29,688 nucleotides of DNA from a virus, in IMG/VR virus record IMGVR_UViG_3300037233_000077, positions 1 to 29,688 of that record; one strand, written 5' to 3'. Each line of letters starts with the position of its first letter. The stretch's first letter is position 1. Positions 14,051 to 22,520 of the stretch are shown in pieces. The position numbers and the translations under genes were made by a program. The notes under the pieces are model-generated. The model saw only the letters and a program-made list of their open reading frames with translations. It was not told the DNA's origin and searched no databases.

Positions 14051-15742
14051 TTAATTATTTGCCCCTCTATCATCATACCAGCCCTCAGTAGTGATATACC
14101 CTGTGGTTGCCTGAGTAGCACCCCAAGCGACAGCGCTAGAGGTATTTGTCAGTGCTTGCCACTTCCCACCAGTATTGGTTAGAAAGAGCGGGCTCAGCGT
14201 GAGGCTCGGTGATAAGTCAAGGGCAAAGATTGGCTTAACTTGTATCCCTCCCCCACCGCTTACAGCTACTACATTACCATAGGCTGTAGTGACCACCCCC
14301 AGTGGGACGCTCAAGGTGAGCGTTGAGTAAGCGGTGGTCAGGGAGACCGCGCTGCCATCTAGCGCTGCCGTGACAAGGCGAAAGTTATCCCCTTGCTGAA
14401 CGAAGGGCACAATGACAGTGGTTGGGCTGCCGCACAGATTGGTGGTGCAGGTAAAGAAGCTCCCAATCCGTCTAAAGGCCGTGGTGCCGCTAGGCGCGTT
14501 TGCCGCCGTGGGGGATGAGTCAAAATATAGGTCTGGCAACCCGTTATTGATGATGGCAAAGACATGGTATGATGTTGCCGCTGTAATCGTTAACCCGGCC
14601 CCCATGCCGTTGCCGCCCGATCCCGCCGCCCATGTACCGCCCGTAGACTTAGTAAACGCGGGCAACACAATGTTCGAGATCTGCTGGCTATCCGTTGTCT
14701 GCCCCGCGCTAATATCCAAGACCGTGCTTGCACTAACCGGGTCATTGGATAGGATCAGGCCAGCAATATAGTCTCGCTGGGGGGAAGAGATATTGCTAGA
14801 TGCAAGGCGCCAATTCCCACTTCCCTCTGAGATGAACGTGATAACATTGCCAGGTGCGGTAGTGATATTACCAGCAGGGAGAATAATAGCAGAGGAATTT
14901 TGGATAGTCAAAATCCCCGCGAACTCTAAGGTCCGCCTGGTTCCGGCTTGAACGCTTTCGAAAGCTGAGATATTAGTTACACCCGTGATAAAGATATAAT
15001 TCCCTGGCGCTGCGCCTATCGCCACTGTTGGGGCGGATGCCAAGGTGGCAGCCGTCTCGTTAATGGCCGCACCAGACAGAGTAATAGTGGTGCTGAAGAC
15101 ACCAGCATTTTGGGTCAGTAATTGCAGCTCCACTCCGTCATAGAACAGCAAGAACGCATTATTAGCTGTAAACTCGTTGCCCACTAGTGGCACTGGCCCT
15201 GCACTACTCAGCTTAGTCACACTAACCGGCCCGAGGGCGCCAGCAGTGTTGGAGATATTAAGAGTGAGCGCGCCAGTGTTGGTAAAGCCAGCTATCCCCG
15301 CATACCATTGGCCGGGCGCTAGCCCTGCTGGTTGCTGGGCCGAGGTGATAGAGAGGGCTTGCGTGTTGGCAGAACCAGTGGTGGTCCCACCGGAGAAATA
15401 CGGTGTAAGTGCTGGCGTGTCCTGGGTCAGCTGATCCCAGATGGTGTTTCCGACACTATCAAATAGCTGCTGTCTATATTGCCCCTGCCCATAAATGATG
15501 GCCCGTCCATTGGCGTCCAAGGTCACGCAGGGAGAGGTATTAGCCAGCGTCTGCAGCGCATTCTTCCAGGTAGTCTTCGGCGTCAAGGTCGCCGGGATAT
15601 AGAAACAGACCTGGCCACTAGCGTAAGGTGCTCCATTCCCATCCACAAACTGGGTCTCACCATTGGGCAAGATGGTAGCACTATAGGCAGGGAGAATGCA
15701 GAGCAAGCTCCCCACCAAGGCCCAGCTTAGGGCCTTGGTCAT
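14051..15742 (-). CDS. tail-fibre-like protein with N-terminal signal peptide, 563 aa
   Basis: The favoured start is ATG 15742, with AAGGGG 7-8 bases upstream. ATG 15790, with GGAG upstream, would add 16 residues. Residues about 4-22 form a hydrophobic signal sequence ending AYSA. Residues about 25-100 resemble the head-binding region of phage tail fibres (QVCFYIPATLTPKTTW, LDANGRAIIYGQGQYRQ). The rest is Gly/Ala/Ser/Thr-rich beta-type sequence, and it ends in GWYDDRGANN. It is the last gene of the virion block, the usual place for a receptor-binding protein. A cleavable export signal is unusual for a virion protein. Confidence 0.65.
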   Translation of the reverse strand: MTKALSWALVGSLLCILPAYSATILPNGETQFVDGNGAPYASGQVCFYIPATLTPKTTWKNALQTLANTSPCVTLDANGRAIIYGQGQYRQQLFDSVGNTIWDQLTQDTPALTPYFSGGTTTGSANTQALSITSAQQPAGLAPGQWYAGIAGFTNTGALTLNISNTAGALGPVSVTKLSSAGPVPLVGNEFTANNAFLLFYDGVELQLLTQNAGVFSTTITLSGAAINETAATLASAPTVAIGAAPGNYIFITGVTNISAFESVQAGTRRTLEFAGILTIQNSSAIILPAGNITTAPGNVITFISEGSGNWRLASSNISSPQRDYIAGLILSNDPVSASTVLDISAGQTTDSQQISNIVLPAFTKSTGGTWAAGSGGNGMGAGLTITAATSYHVFAIINNGLPDLYFDSSPTAANAPSGTTAFRRIGSFFTCTTNLCGSPTTVIVPFVQQGDNFRLVTAALDGSAVSLTTAYSTLTLSVPLGVVTTAYGNVVAVSGGGGIQVKPIFALDLSPSLTLSPLFLTNTGGKWQALTNTSSAVAWGATQATTGYITTEGWYDDRGANN

Positions 15743-15753
15743 GGAGCAACCCC

Positions 15754-15782
15754 TTGACAAATGCTTTAGTTTGTGGTAGAGT
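15754..15782 (+). promoter_or_regulatory. promoter-like sequence opposite the virion operon
   Basis: TTGACA (15754-15759), a 17-base spacer and TAGAGT (15777-15782) match the sigma70 layout (6/6 and 4/6). They face the + strand small ORF at 15802, whose AGGAGG lies at 15791-15796. The predicted start of transcription would fall right before that ribosome binding site. Confidence 0.4.
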
Positions 15783-15786
15783 TCAA

Positions 15787-15873
15787 TCATAGGAGGCTCC
15801 AATGTTTATCACACTCATGGTCGTCATAGCTGTCTGGACTGGCTGGCAAATCCTCAAGGATGCACTGACTCAT
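15787..15873 (-). CDS. possible 28-residue coupled peptide
   Basis: ATG 15873 overlaps the stop of the transglycosylase gene (ATGA), and its TGA overlaps ATG 15790 of the tail-fibre frame. The product is polar and acidic with three Asp-rich clusters. No ribosome binding site is visible, so it would depend on coupling. It competes with the + strand peptide on the same bases. Confidence 0.25.
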   Translation of the reverse strand: MSQCILEDLPASPDSYDDHECDKHWSLL

Positions 15874-15879
15874 TGTTGA
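15802..15879 (+). CDS. 25-residue membrane peptide, antisense to the virion operon
   Basis: ATG 15802 has AGGAGG 5 bases upstream and the promoter-like sequence at 15754. The peptide opens MFITLMVVIAVWTGW, a single hydrophobic helix, and ends with a short charged tail (ILKDALTHC). This resembles small toxic membrane peptides or lysis-related peptides in general form only. The same bases carry a 28-codon open frame on the - strand in exactly opposed register, which makes one of the two a mirror image of the other. Without transcription data this is tentative. Confidence 0.35.
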   Translation: MFITLMVVIAVWTGWQILKDALTHC

Positions 15880-18224
15880 GGCTGTGGGTATAGAGGATTT
15901 ATACCAGTAGCCGCGCCAATTCTCCATGGCGGCGCTGCGAATTGTGCTCCAGGCACAGAAGCCAATCTAGCCAGCGCTGCATTTCTAGACAAGATATTTG
16001 CACCTATTCTGCTTGCGTATGGCAGCGCTGCGCCAGCTAAGGCTGCTCCTGCGCCACTACCAAGCACGTTACTTGTAGCGGCACCAAGATGGCTTGCTAC
16101 AACCTCACCAAGATGCTCACCAACTCCACCAAGCGTCAATGCTGACAACCCAGTGAAGAGAGGCGCACCTGCACCTGGGCGCACACCTATATCCTGCACT
16201 CTTTGAGTTGCATTCACAGTCGCATCAATCTTTGCGCGCGCAGCTGGATCAGGATAGAGAGCTTCCTTGGCTTCTGGACTCAAAGAGGCCCACTGTTTGG
16301 GAAACTTGTTTGATACCACACTACCAACTGATTCTGGATCATCCAGCCCAGCCTGTCTAAGTTTGAGCGCACCAAGCTCATCGGCCGCTTGAGGCATTTC
16401 GCTTCGCACTTGGCTGAGGAAGTAATCTCCATTCTTCCCGCTTCCCAAGAGTGACTTAGCTGCGGCTTCCGGTGCAATAGTGTTCTGTGCAGGATTGGAC
16501 GACTTAGTAATCTTGCTTCCAATGGTGTTGGCAATTCCATAAAGTCGAGAGGACTCCGCATTGGCTGCATCGAACGCCGCAGGCAGACTTGGATCAACAC
16601 TTCCCACTGCATTTCGCATGTCAGTGGTAGCTGCCGCATAGAGCCTACTCAGGTTGGAGTCACCAATCTTCTCCACCACTTCCGGTGTACCGCGCGCTCC
16701 ACCAATGGCACTACGTACAGCTGACATATCTTGATAGGTGAGAGGCGTCATTCCATAGCCAGTTGCTTCATCCAGCGCGCCACCAATCTTGGCAGGGAGA
16801 GAGGGCTTAAGCAAGGATACTATGGGGGCTGCTGCTCCACCCTGGCCTCTAATTTCATCGAGCGCTTTACTAAAGGCAGTCGTTGGAACTGGTGTAGTTG
16901 CTGGCACAGCACTATCTATTGGTGCCCAGGCAGCAGACACCTTAGCTGGCAGTGTATTCTTTAACCAGTCCTGCGCGTTGCTTTGCACAGCTTCTCCAGC
17001 CTGTTGCAACGTCCTACTCGCCCCATGCTGGGCAGCTACCTGCTCCACACTGTTCCCTAAGTCTTGTGCTGTCCGACCAGCCACATCCTCCCCCGGTTTC
17101 AGTGCAGCCTGCACTCCTGGGCTATTTGCCACATAGGCAGGGCTTCTCACTGGTATACCAGCATCTGCAAAATCCTGCGCAGCTGGATTCAAGTTGCCAG
17201 CAAGAATGTTACCGCCACGAGTGGCTAGGCTGGCCCCTCCACCAGCAAGTACACTACCTGCTATTCCAGCTGGTATTTCAGCACCTGGAGCATAAGTGTG
17301 TGCCAAGTCTGCCGCTGTATTACCACCAGCACCAGCTGCCAAGGTGGGTAGTACAGCCTCTCCAGGGCCAGTTAAAGCGAAGGGTAATGCTGTACCCACA
17401 CCTTCAGCTGCCACACCAAGCTGGCGCTGTGCTGGATTCTCAGGCTGCATATTAGTCTGATCAACAAGGCCAGCACTGCGAGCCAGCCCAAGAGTTTGAT
17501 CGCTTGTTGGAAAGAGCGTATTGTTTGGGTCTTCTGGTTGCTGCCCCATAGAGCGCAGCAATGGATTGCCCACATACTGCATTCCCGCGCGTTCCAGATC
17601 GCCGGGAATGCCAGCCGCTATAGTAGCGCCTTTTATGGCCTGGCTTCCAGCGTAGAGTGGCGCGTGAAATATACCTCCTGCTGGCGGGGGAGCCTCAGAG
17701 ACACTTTGCTCTTGTGGTTGGGCTTGCCCTGGAGCTGCCGGATGATTGGCAACAGCGGGCAAGCTATCCAGGCTATCACCTTGCCCTGCTCCTTGACTTG
17801 CCACATGATTAACTGCTGGTAGGCTATCTAGCGGATCACCCTGAGCTATCACACCGTTCTTGGCCCCATCGCTGGGGATATATTGGGCCAGTATCTTCCC
17901 AGGATATGCCTGTGTCTTCGGCCCCCAGATGTTCTGGTTCGGCCCTCCATGGTAGGCCATAAGGGCAGTATTTAGATCACCGTACTTATCCAGATTCTGC
18001 CGCATGATCTTAGCCTGTGCCATAGTGGCCGCAGGCTTATCAGTTGGATCGACATTCAGATTAGCAGCCGTCTTTGGCATGAGCTGGGCAACACCAACTG
18101 CGCCCTTCGAGCTAACCGCGTTTGGATCGCCAGAGGAGTCCTCAACACCTTGCTGAGCCACTAGCAAGGCCGGATCAAGCCCGTATTGATTTGCTGCCTG
18201 ATTAACGTAGTCCGGGTATGGCAC
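15870..18224 (-). CDS. ejection protein with N-terminal lytic transglycosylase domain, 784 aa
   Basis: GTG 18224 follows the previous TAA directly and has GGGAG 8 bases upstream. Residues about 5-115 are a lytic transglycosylase (SLT) domain: Glu28 in GVEDSSGDPNAV is the likely catalytic acid, followed by GAVGVAQLMPKTA and AYHGGPNQ. The remainder is Ala/Gly/Pro-rich and helical, as in internal virion proteins. In podoviruses such as P22 (gp16) or T7 (gp16), these proteins enter the cell ahead of the DNA and open peptidoglycan. A 12-residue unit GD-LDSLPAV-H occurs twice at about 130-165. Confidence 0.82.
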   Translation of the reverse strand: MPYPDYVNQAANQYGLDPALLVAQQGVEDSSGDPNAVSSKGAVGVAQLMPKTAANLNVDPTDKPAATMAQAKIMRQNLDKYGDLNTALMAYHGGPNQNIWGPKTQAYPGKILAQYIPSDGAKNGVIAQGDPLDSLPAVNHVASQGAGQGDSLDSLPAVANHPAAPGQAQPQEQSVSEAPPPAGGIFHAPLYAGSQAIKGATIAAGIPGDLERAGMQYVGNPLLRSMGQQPEDPNNTLFPTSDQTLGLARSAGLVDQTNMQPENPAQRQLGVAAEGVGTALPFALTGPGEAVLPTLAAGAGGNTAADLAHTYAPGAEIPAGIAGSVLAGGGASLATRGGNILAGNLNPAAQDFADAGIPVRSPAYVANSPGVQAALKPGEDVAGRTAQDLGNSVEQVAAQHGASRTLQQAGEAVQSNAQDWLKNTLPAKVSAAWAPIDSAVPATTPVPTTAFSKALDEIRGQGGAAAPIVSLLKPSLPAKIGGALDEATGYGMTPLTYQDMSAVRSAIGGARGTPEVVEKIGDSNLSRLYAAATTDMRNAVGSVDPSLPAAFDAANAESSRLYGIANTIGSKITKSSNPAQNTIAPEAAAKSLLGSGKNGDYFLSQVRSEMPQAADELGALKLRQAGLDDPESVGSVVSNKFPKQWASLSPEAKEALYPDPAARAKIDATVNATQRVQDIGVRPGAGAPLFTGLSALTLGGVGEHLGEVVASHLGAATSNVLGSGAGAALAGAALPYASRIGANILSRNAALARLASVPGAQFAAPPWRIGAATGINPLYPQPQQ
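17741..17840 (-). repeat. duplicated linker in the transglycosylase protein
   Basis: Two copies of GDxLDSLPAVxxH lie about 20 residues apart, just after the SLT domain, and the DNA of the two copies is recognisably similar. They probably form a flexible linker or a repeated short binding motif. Confidence 0.5.
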
Positions 18225-19691
18225 TTACTGGGCTCCCTGCAACTCGACCGGAGCATATTTAGACATACCCGGTGGCACCTGCACTACGTCTCCATTGCCG
18301 CGCTTCACATATGTTCCAGGCATATACTTTTGCAAATCGGAGGCACTTTGGACTGTAGGCGGATTAACCTTGCTGACTGCGCGCTCTGCATAGGCCTCTG
18401 GCGGATAGGCTTTATTGAATGCCTCATTCGCACCAATGAGATTGCCCTTGTTGGTCTGCACCCAGTTGGTCTCGAAATTTCTTCGGTCAATCTCTCTCTG
18501 CGCCAGCTCACCCCAACCGGCAAGCAGGTATCTCGCACCAGTAACGGAGTTGTTCAACCCAGGCTGGGTTGAGATACTTGCTTGGATAACGCTCGCCGCT
18601 TCTCTCTGCGCCCCAAACATAGAATTTTGCAGAGCAAAGCCAGCCAGCTTAGTTTCCTTGGCAAATTCCTCTGCATCTGCCACCTTGGTTGGATCAAATG
18701 GCAGCTTATCATCTGGTATGCCACTTGCCTGCGCTGCGGTATTGATTGCCCGCGCGAATTGCATCCGAGCATCTGCACCTGTGCCAGGATTGAGGAAGCC
18801 CCCATTTTGGGCCAGCCCTTCAAGGTCTTGCTGCATGAATTGGAGGCGGCCCTTGAGTAAGACCGCTCCCTCGTAGGCCTTCCGGCCCTCATCGGTATAG
18901 TTGGCCGCTGCCCCTTCGACCATCTTCTCATATCCTGGAGCGAGGGCTGTCGGCACACCCTGCGGTGCAGCATTGCCCTGGGAAGGAGCAAGAGTATTAC
19001 CTGGAGGTGTCTGCCCACCTGTACTGCCAGCAAGTGGATTAGTGGGCTGTTGTGGCCCCCCTCCCTGCCCTGCCACAAACGCGCCTCTGGTGCCAACAAT
19101 AGGCTGGTTCTGCGCGTTGAAGCCAACAGGTGTCGGCGTGCTAGATTCTGCTGGTGTCATGCTTAACGGAATAGCATTGCCTGTAGGCGTGACAGCACCA
19201 GTGAGTGATGTGCTGGCCGGTGCCAGAGTTCCACCAGTGGGAATAAGTGATGGCCTTCCGAAGACCGCCGCATGTTGATCGGAGTTCTGTTGTGCAATGC
19301 CAGAAAATTCCATTCTGTGCTGATTGTACTCTGCCATATCAGCCGGATTATTTGGATCAAATGGGTGCCCATCGGCTGTCGAAGTCAGCGAGGATATAAT
19401 GCCCTGCTTCGCATTCTGAGCAATAGTCCTACTCGGCCCTGGCGGAATAGCATTTACATAGTTGTCCAGCATTGCAGGGAGCTGCGTTGGGTCTTTCGCG
19501 CTCGCGCCGATATTGGACAGATTCTGAAAACTAACCCCTACATTCTTCTGTTGTTCATTCTGAATTTGCTGCTGCATGAGCACATTCTGCGTCATGGCAT
19601 TGCGCAGGCTGATTACAGAACTGGCCATGCCCAGGATATTGGGGGGAGGCGGTGGTGTTACCAGATCGCCTTGCGGCGGATACAAGTCCAT
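18225..19691 (-). CDS. probable internal virion/ejection protein, 488 aa
   Basis: ATG 19691 has GGGAGG 7 bases upstream and lies directly against the previous stop. The N-terminal part is Gln/Asn-rich and helical (AMTQNVLMQQQIQNEQQ). The middle (about 130-240) is Pro/Gly/Thr-rich and probably disordered, and the C-terminal third is helical. It sits between the other ejection proteins and the transglycosylase, like P22 gp20, so it is probably ejected with the DNA. There is no enzymatic motif. Confidence 0.6.
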   Translation of the reverse strand: MDLYPPQGDLVTPPPPPNILGMASSVISLRNAMTQNVLMQQQIQNEQQKNVGVSFQNLSNIGASAKDPTQLPAMLDNYVNAIPPGPSRTIAQNAKQGIISSLTSTADGHPFDPNNPADMAEYNQHRMEFSGIAQQNSDQHAAVFGRPSLIPTGGTLAPASTSLTGAVTPTGNAIPLSMTPAESSTPTPVGFNAQNQPIVGTRGAFVAGQGGGPQQPTNPLAGSTGGQTPPGNTLAPSQGNAAPQGVPTALAPGYEKMVEGAAANYTDEGRKAYEGAVLLKGRLQFMQQDLEGLAQNGGFLNPGTGADARMQFARAINTAAQASGIPDDKLPFDPTKVADAEEFAKETKLAGFALQNSMFGAQREAASVIQASISTQPGLNNSVTGARYLLAGWGELAQREIDRRNFETNWVQTNKGNLIGANEAFNKAYPPEAYAERAVSKVNPPTVQSASDLQKYMPGTYVKRGNGDVVQVPPGMSKYAPVELQGAQ

Positions 19692-20072
19692 TTAACGGCC
19701 TCCCAATTGAGCCAGCATGTGCATGGAGGTAAGGGAGAGGTTTTGCCGGGCGCGCTCTTTATTCTGCATAACTTGTTGGTCTTGCTGTTGGTGCTTTAGC
19801 ACAAGTTGCTTGATCCAATCAGCCAGTGCTGGCCCTTGCAATGGCATGGTAGCTAACTCTGCCGCCAGAACCCTACTCGGGAGAGTCCCATTCTGCACTA
19901 AAGGCATGGAGGCCTTTAACACATCATCCTGGGTAACATTGTATCCGAGCTTCTCAAGCGGTGCCAGTGCCGCAATGACCTTGGTGAGATATTGCTGGGC
20001 TTTACCAAGCATGGCAAATTGCTGTTGCGCCTTATCATGCGCGTCGGATAGAGCCTGCAATGGAACTGGCAT
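19692..20072 (-). CDS. probable ejection-module protein, 126 aa
   Basis: ATG 20072 starts 3 bases after the stop of the upstream gene. The product is all-alpha with Gln-rich helices (DAHDKAQQQFAMLGKAQQYL; LKHQQQDQQVMQNKERA), possibly coiled coil. Its place between two ejection-type proteins suggests a part of the same internal complex. The function is inferred from position. Confidence 0.55.
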   Translation of the reverse strand: MPVPLQALSDAHDKAQQQFAMLGKAQQYLTKVIAALAPLEKLGYNVTQDDVLKASMPLVQNGTLPSRVLAAELATMPLQGPALADWIKQLVLKHQQQDQQVMQNKERARQNLSLTSMHMLAQLGGR

Positions 20073-20075
20073 GAT

Positions 20076-20921
20076 TTAGGCTCCCTCGAAGTTATAGCTG
20101 TTGCCATAGCCAACAGATTGGCCACTAACGCCAGTAGGATTGGTAAGGCCGGAGCTATTCTGCAACAAGCCCGATAGCAAGAGCGTCTGCCCAATGCTAG
20201 AGCCAACACCAGATAGACCGCCAGCCGTAGCATTGGCAGACCCAATCTGGCCAGCTGCACTTGCACCACCAGCATTGGCTGCAAGGGTATTGGCTGCAGT
20301 GGTATTCTGTGTGCCAAGCACGCCAGTCTCCGCCGCCGCGTTCTCGCCAGTAGCAACTTGGTTATTCAGCATATTATAGATTTGCTGGTTCTGGCCCAGG
20401 TAGTTAGTGAACTGTTGCTGGTATGTCGTTGCCGCAAGGCCCTCCGCATAGTTGGCTGAACCTTTGAGGGCCGCTCCACTTCGGCCAAGGCCTTCATTTG
20501 TGTAGGCATTCTCTGTGTTCTGCAGCCCCTGATTTAGTGTGAATTGATACCCAGGTGTATTGGCCAGCTGTGCCATTGTTGGCTGGAATGGTGCGGTAAG
20601 GCTGGAGTAGCCAAGTTGCCCAGCCCCTGCCGTCGGAGCAACACCAGTATTCGGATTGGCCCCGGTGAGTTGGCCCAGCTGTGTAGCTGCATTCTGGCCA
20701 ATGTTATTGTACGGGGCAAGGCTTTGTACTATCGTACCTTGCTCTGCTTGTTGGGCAGCAGAGGCCTTATTTAAAGCATTTGCTTGTGTGTTGGCTGCGC
20801 TACTTGCGGCAGAAGATTGTATCTCTGCACTTGCCACTGTGGCCACAGCTGCCGTCGCGCCAACTGCGATGACGCACTTTATGCCTTCTTGCACATCGCA
20901 TTGCCAAACTAGATCAAGCAT
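20076..20921 (-). CDS. DNA transfer/ejection protein (P22 gp7/gp20-like type), 281 aa
   Basis: ATG 20921 has AAGG 8 bases upstream and overlaps the previous gene by 13 bases. The N-terminus has a hydrophobic stretch (CVIAVGATAAVATVASA), then Ala/Gln-rich helices. The segment TPGYQFTLNQGLQNTENAY, with GLGRSGAALKGSANYAEGLA after it, is characteristic of a family annotated as phage DNA transfer proteins. These are small internal proteins injected with the genome that help form a channel across the cell envelope. Confidence 0.7.
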   Translation of the reverse strand: MLDLVWQCDVQEGIKCVIAVGATAAVATVASAEIQSSAASSAANTQANALNKASAAQQAEQGTIVQSLAPYNNIGQNAATQLGQLTGANPNTGVAPTAGAGQLGYSSLTAPFQPTMAQLANTPGYQFTLNQGLQNTENAYTNEGLGRSGAALKGSANYAEGLAATTYQQQFTNYLGQNQQIYNMLNNQVATGENAAAETGVLGTQNTTAANTLAANAGGASAAGQIGSANATAGGLSGVGSSIGQTLLLSGLLQNSSGLTNPTGVSGQSVGYGNSYNFEGA

Positions 20922-21364
20922 TTGCGATACCTTTTCTCTATCATGGTGTAACCAAGAAACTCAAACAATTCCCCTTTGTCCGAGCTAGTCTTTGTTCCAT
21001 CGTAGAGCGCCATGACGCCACGGGCTTTGCTAGTTTGCTCAACAGCTTGGAACAACAGTACCGCATTCCTACCCCTGCGCCAATCAGGATGAAGCCAATA
21101 GAGATCAGACTTGCCAGCAAGTATTTGGCTGTGGTGAAGCAGGGGCTCAATAATAGACGCATGGTAGCCAACCATCCTACCTATTGCTCTTGCCACAACT
21201 ATGTGAAGCGCGCCTACTTTCTCCAGCGCGTTTAGTTTAGGAATATCTGGCTTAAGCTCCCAGCCAAAGTTATTCCCATCCCCAACCTCAGCATAATGCT
21301 GTGCCCAGAGATTGCTTGCCTCTTCCCTTACATCAGACCACTTCTCTACCGCGAAAGTTATCAT
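20909..21364 (-). CDS. GNAT-like N-acetyltransferase, 151 aa
   Basis: ATG 21364 overlaps the previous stop (ATGA). The fold order fits GNAT: strand and helix early, then IGRMVGYHASII, a strand DLYWLHPDWRRGR with the acetyl-CoA-binding RRGRNA turn, a helix (LFQAVEQTSKARGV), and a final FEFLGYTMIEKRY. GNAT enzymes move an acetyl group from acetyl-CoA to an amine. The target here is unknown. It is the last of three modification-type genes inside the virion operon, and a virion or host protein target is possible. Confidence 0.7.
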   Translation of the reverse strand: MITFAVEKWSDVREEASNLWAQHYAEVGDGNNFGWELKPDIPKLNALEKVGALHIVVARAIGRMVGYHASIIEPLLHHSQILAGKSDLYWLHPDWRRGRNAVLLFQAVEQTSKARGVMALYDGTKTSSDKGELFEFLGYTMIEKRYRKCLI

Positions 21365-21930
21365 GGCCAGTATTTCACATCCATCAGCAAGTGGATTCTA
21401 TCATCAGCTGAGTTATTGATGACTTCGTGCTCTTGATGGGCATTGAACCACCAGACCTCGCCAGTCAACATGCAGACTTGTTCATTGCCACAGATAAACA
21501 TAGAGCCGGGGAGACCTTGGAGGACAACGTGGTATCGCCCAATGTTGCCTTGCTCCACATACACCCCTCCCGCGTCAGCATGGCGAGCAATCTTGCTTCC
21601 CGGCTTCATCCGGGTGACAAGCAGGCGTTCTAGTTGATGCCCATCCACAAGGCGCATAAGGTCGAGTACCAAGGCTTTTGCCTGAGGCAACTTAGCCACT
21701 GCTGGATACCAGACGCTTCCAGGATCGTCTATTACCTGCGATACATCCGTTAGGTCTTTCACCTTATCTACGTCTGAGAACCTCAGCCAGATATCGTCCA
21801 CATCACCATGGGGAGTACCAGTATATTTGGTACGAAAGGTGTTTTGGTTCCATAGTTCTGGCTGGCGCACGATTGCATGAAGCAGGGGAATGGTGTTGAC
21901 CCCTTGCAGGGTTCTGTGAAAATTCCTCAT
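21361..21930 (-). CDS. aspartyl/asparaginyl beta-hydroxylase-like 2-oxoglutarate/Fe(II) dioxygenase, 189 aa
   Basis: ATG 21930 overlaps the previous stop (ATGA). Iron ligands are visible as His117-x-Asp119 (ARHAD) and His168 (QEHEV), with Arg178 (DDRIHL) as the likely 2-oxoglutarate-binding residue. The central RYHVVLQGLPGSMF and GEVWWFNAHQEHEVIN fit the Asp/Asn hydroxylase cupin. Such enzymes hydroxylate Asp or Asn side chains of proteins using O2 and 2-oxoglutarate, but phage members have few known substrates. Confidence 0.75.
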   Translation of the reverse strand: MRNFHRTLQGVNTIPLLHAIVRQPELWNQNTFRTKYTGTPHGDVDDIWLRFSDVDKVKDLTDVSQVIDDPGSVWYPAVAKLPQAKALVLDLMRLVDGHQLERLLVTRMKPGSKIARHADAGGVYVEQGNIGRYHVVLQGLPGSMFICGNEQVCMLTGEVWWFNAHQEHEVINNSADDRIHLLMDVKYWP

Positions 21931-22520
21931 GCAAAGACTTTCTGTTTGAGTCTGCCATCATAGTACGCGCAGGCCTGACCGAAGACGTTATTGTACCCAA
22001 CCGCGTTGGCAGCCAGCTTCGCCTGGAGCACTTGTTGATCTTGCTCTACGATGACAGACTTGGCTATGGCCCACCAGTCGGGGTCGAACTTGTAAGGGAG
22101 GCAAAATTCAAATAGCCTCTTGGCTGTTGGTTCTTTGAACAAGTCGTCAAATTTGACCTTGAGCACGCCAGACAGGGATTCTATTTCATCCAGCGCAAAG
22201 TCAATCCTTCTCAGCGCTCCCTCTACCGCGCGCGGATCGTAGCCCTGCAAGGTCATGGCATAGAGCACTTCATCTATCGGCCTTCTCAAGACCACAATCT
22301 TCGCGTGAGACAGTTTCTCTATCACCTCAGGCCAGATCAATGCGAGCGAGGTATCGGCAATGCCAAACTTCTGCCGATCAAAGATCAAATCCAGATCGGA
22401 GGCCTTTTTCAATGCCACGCTGACATTGTGAAAGCACATCCAGTCTTTATATGTCAGATATGCGCCAGTCCAAGCGCAGGCGCTTCGAGGAAGGGAGAAC
22501 ACAAGGAATGGCCTTGTCAT
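21927..22520 (-). CDS. sulfotransferase-like protein, 197 aa
   Basis: ATG 22520 overlaps the collar gene stop (ATGA). The N-terminal FSLPRSACAW (residues 8-17) matches the 5'-phosphosulfate loop of PAPS-dependent sulfotransferases (PRSG-type), and VVLRRPIDEV (76-85) matches the 3'-phosphate-binding strand. The later part has FDDLFKEPTAKRLFEF, also typical. The usual Gly and Thr of the loop are replaced (SAC), so it may be a variant or a different P-loop-like transferase. It would transfer a sulfuryl group to an unknown acceptor. Confidence 0.65.
   Translation of the reverse strand: MTRPFLVFSLPRSACAWTGAYLTYKDWMCFHNVSVALKKASDLDLIFDRQKFGIADTSLALIWPEVIEKLSHAKIVVLRRPIDEVLYAMTLQGYDPRAVEGALRRIDFALDEIESLSGVLKVKFDDLFKEPTAKRLFEFCLPYKFDPDWWAIAKSVIVEQDQQVLQAKLAANAVGYNNVFGQACAYYDGRLKQKVFA

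Noticed and set aside
16731-17455. Long + strand frames opposite the transglycosylase gene
   Set aside because: They are opposite a well-supported virion gene, have unnatural composition and no start signals.
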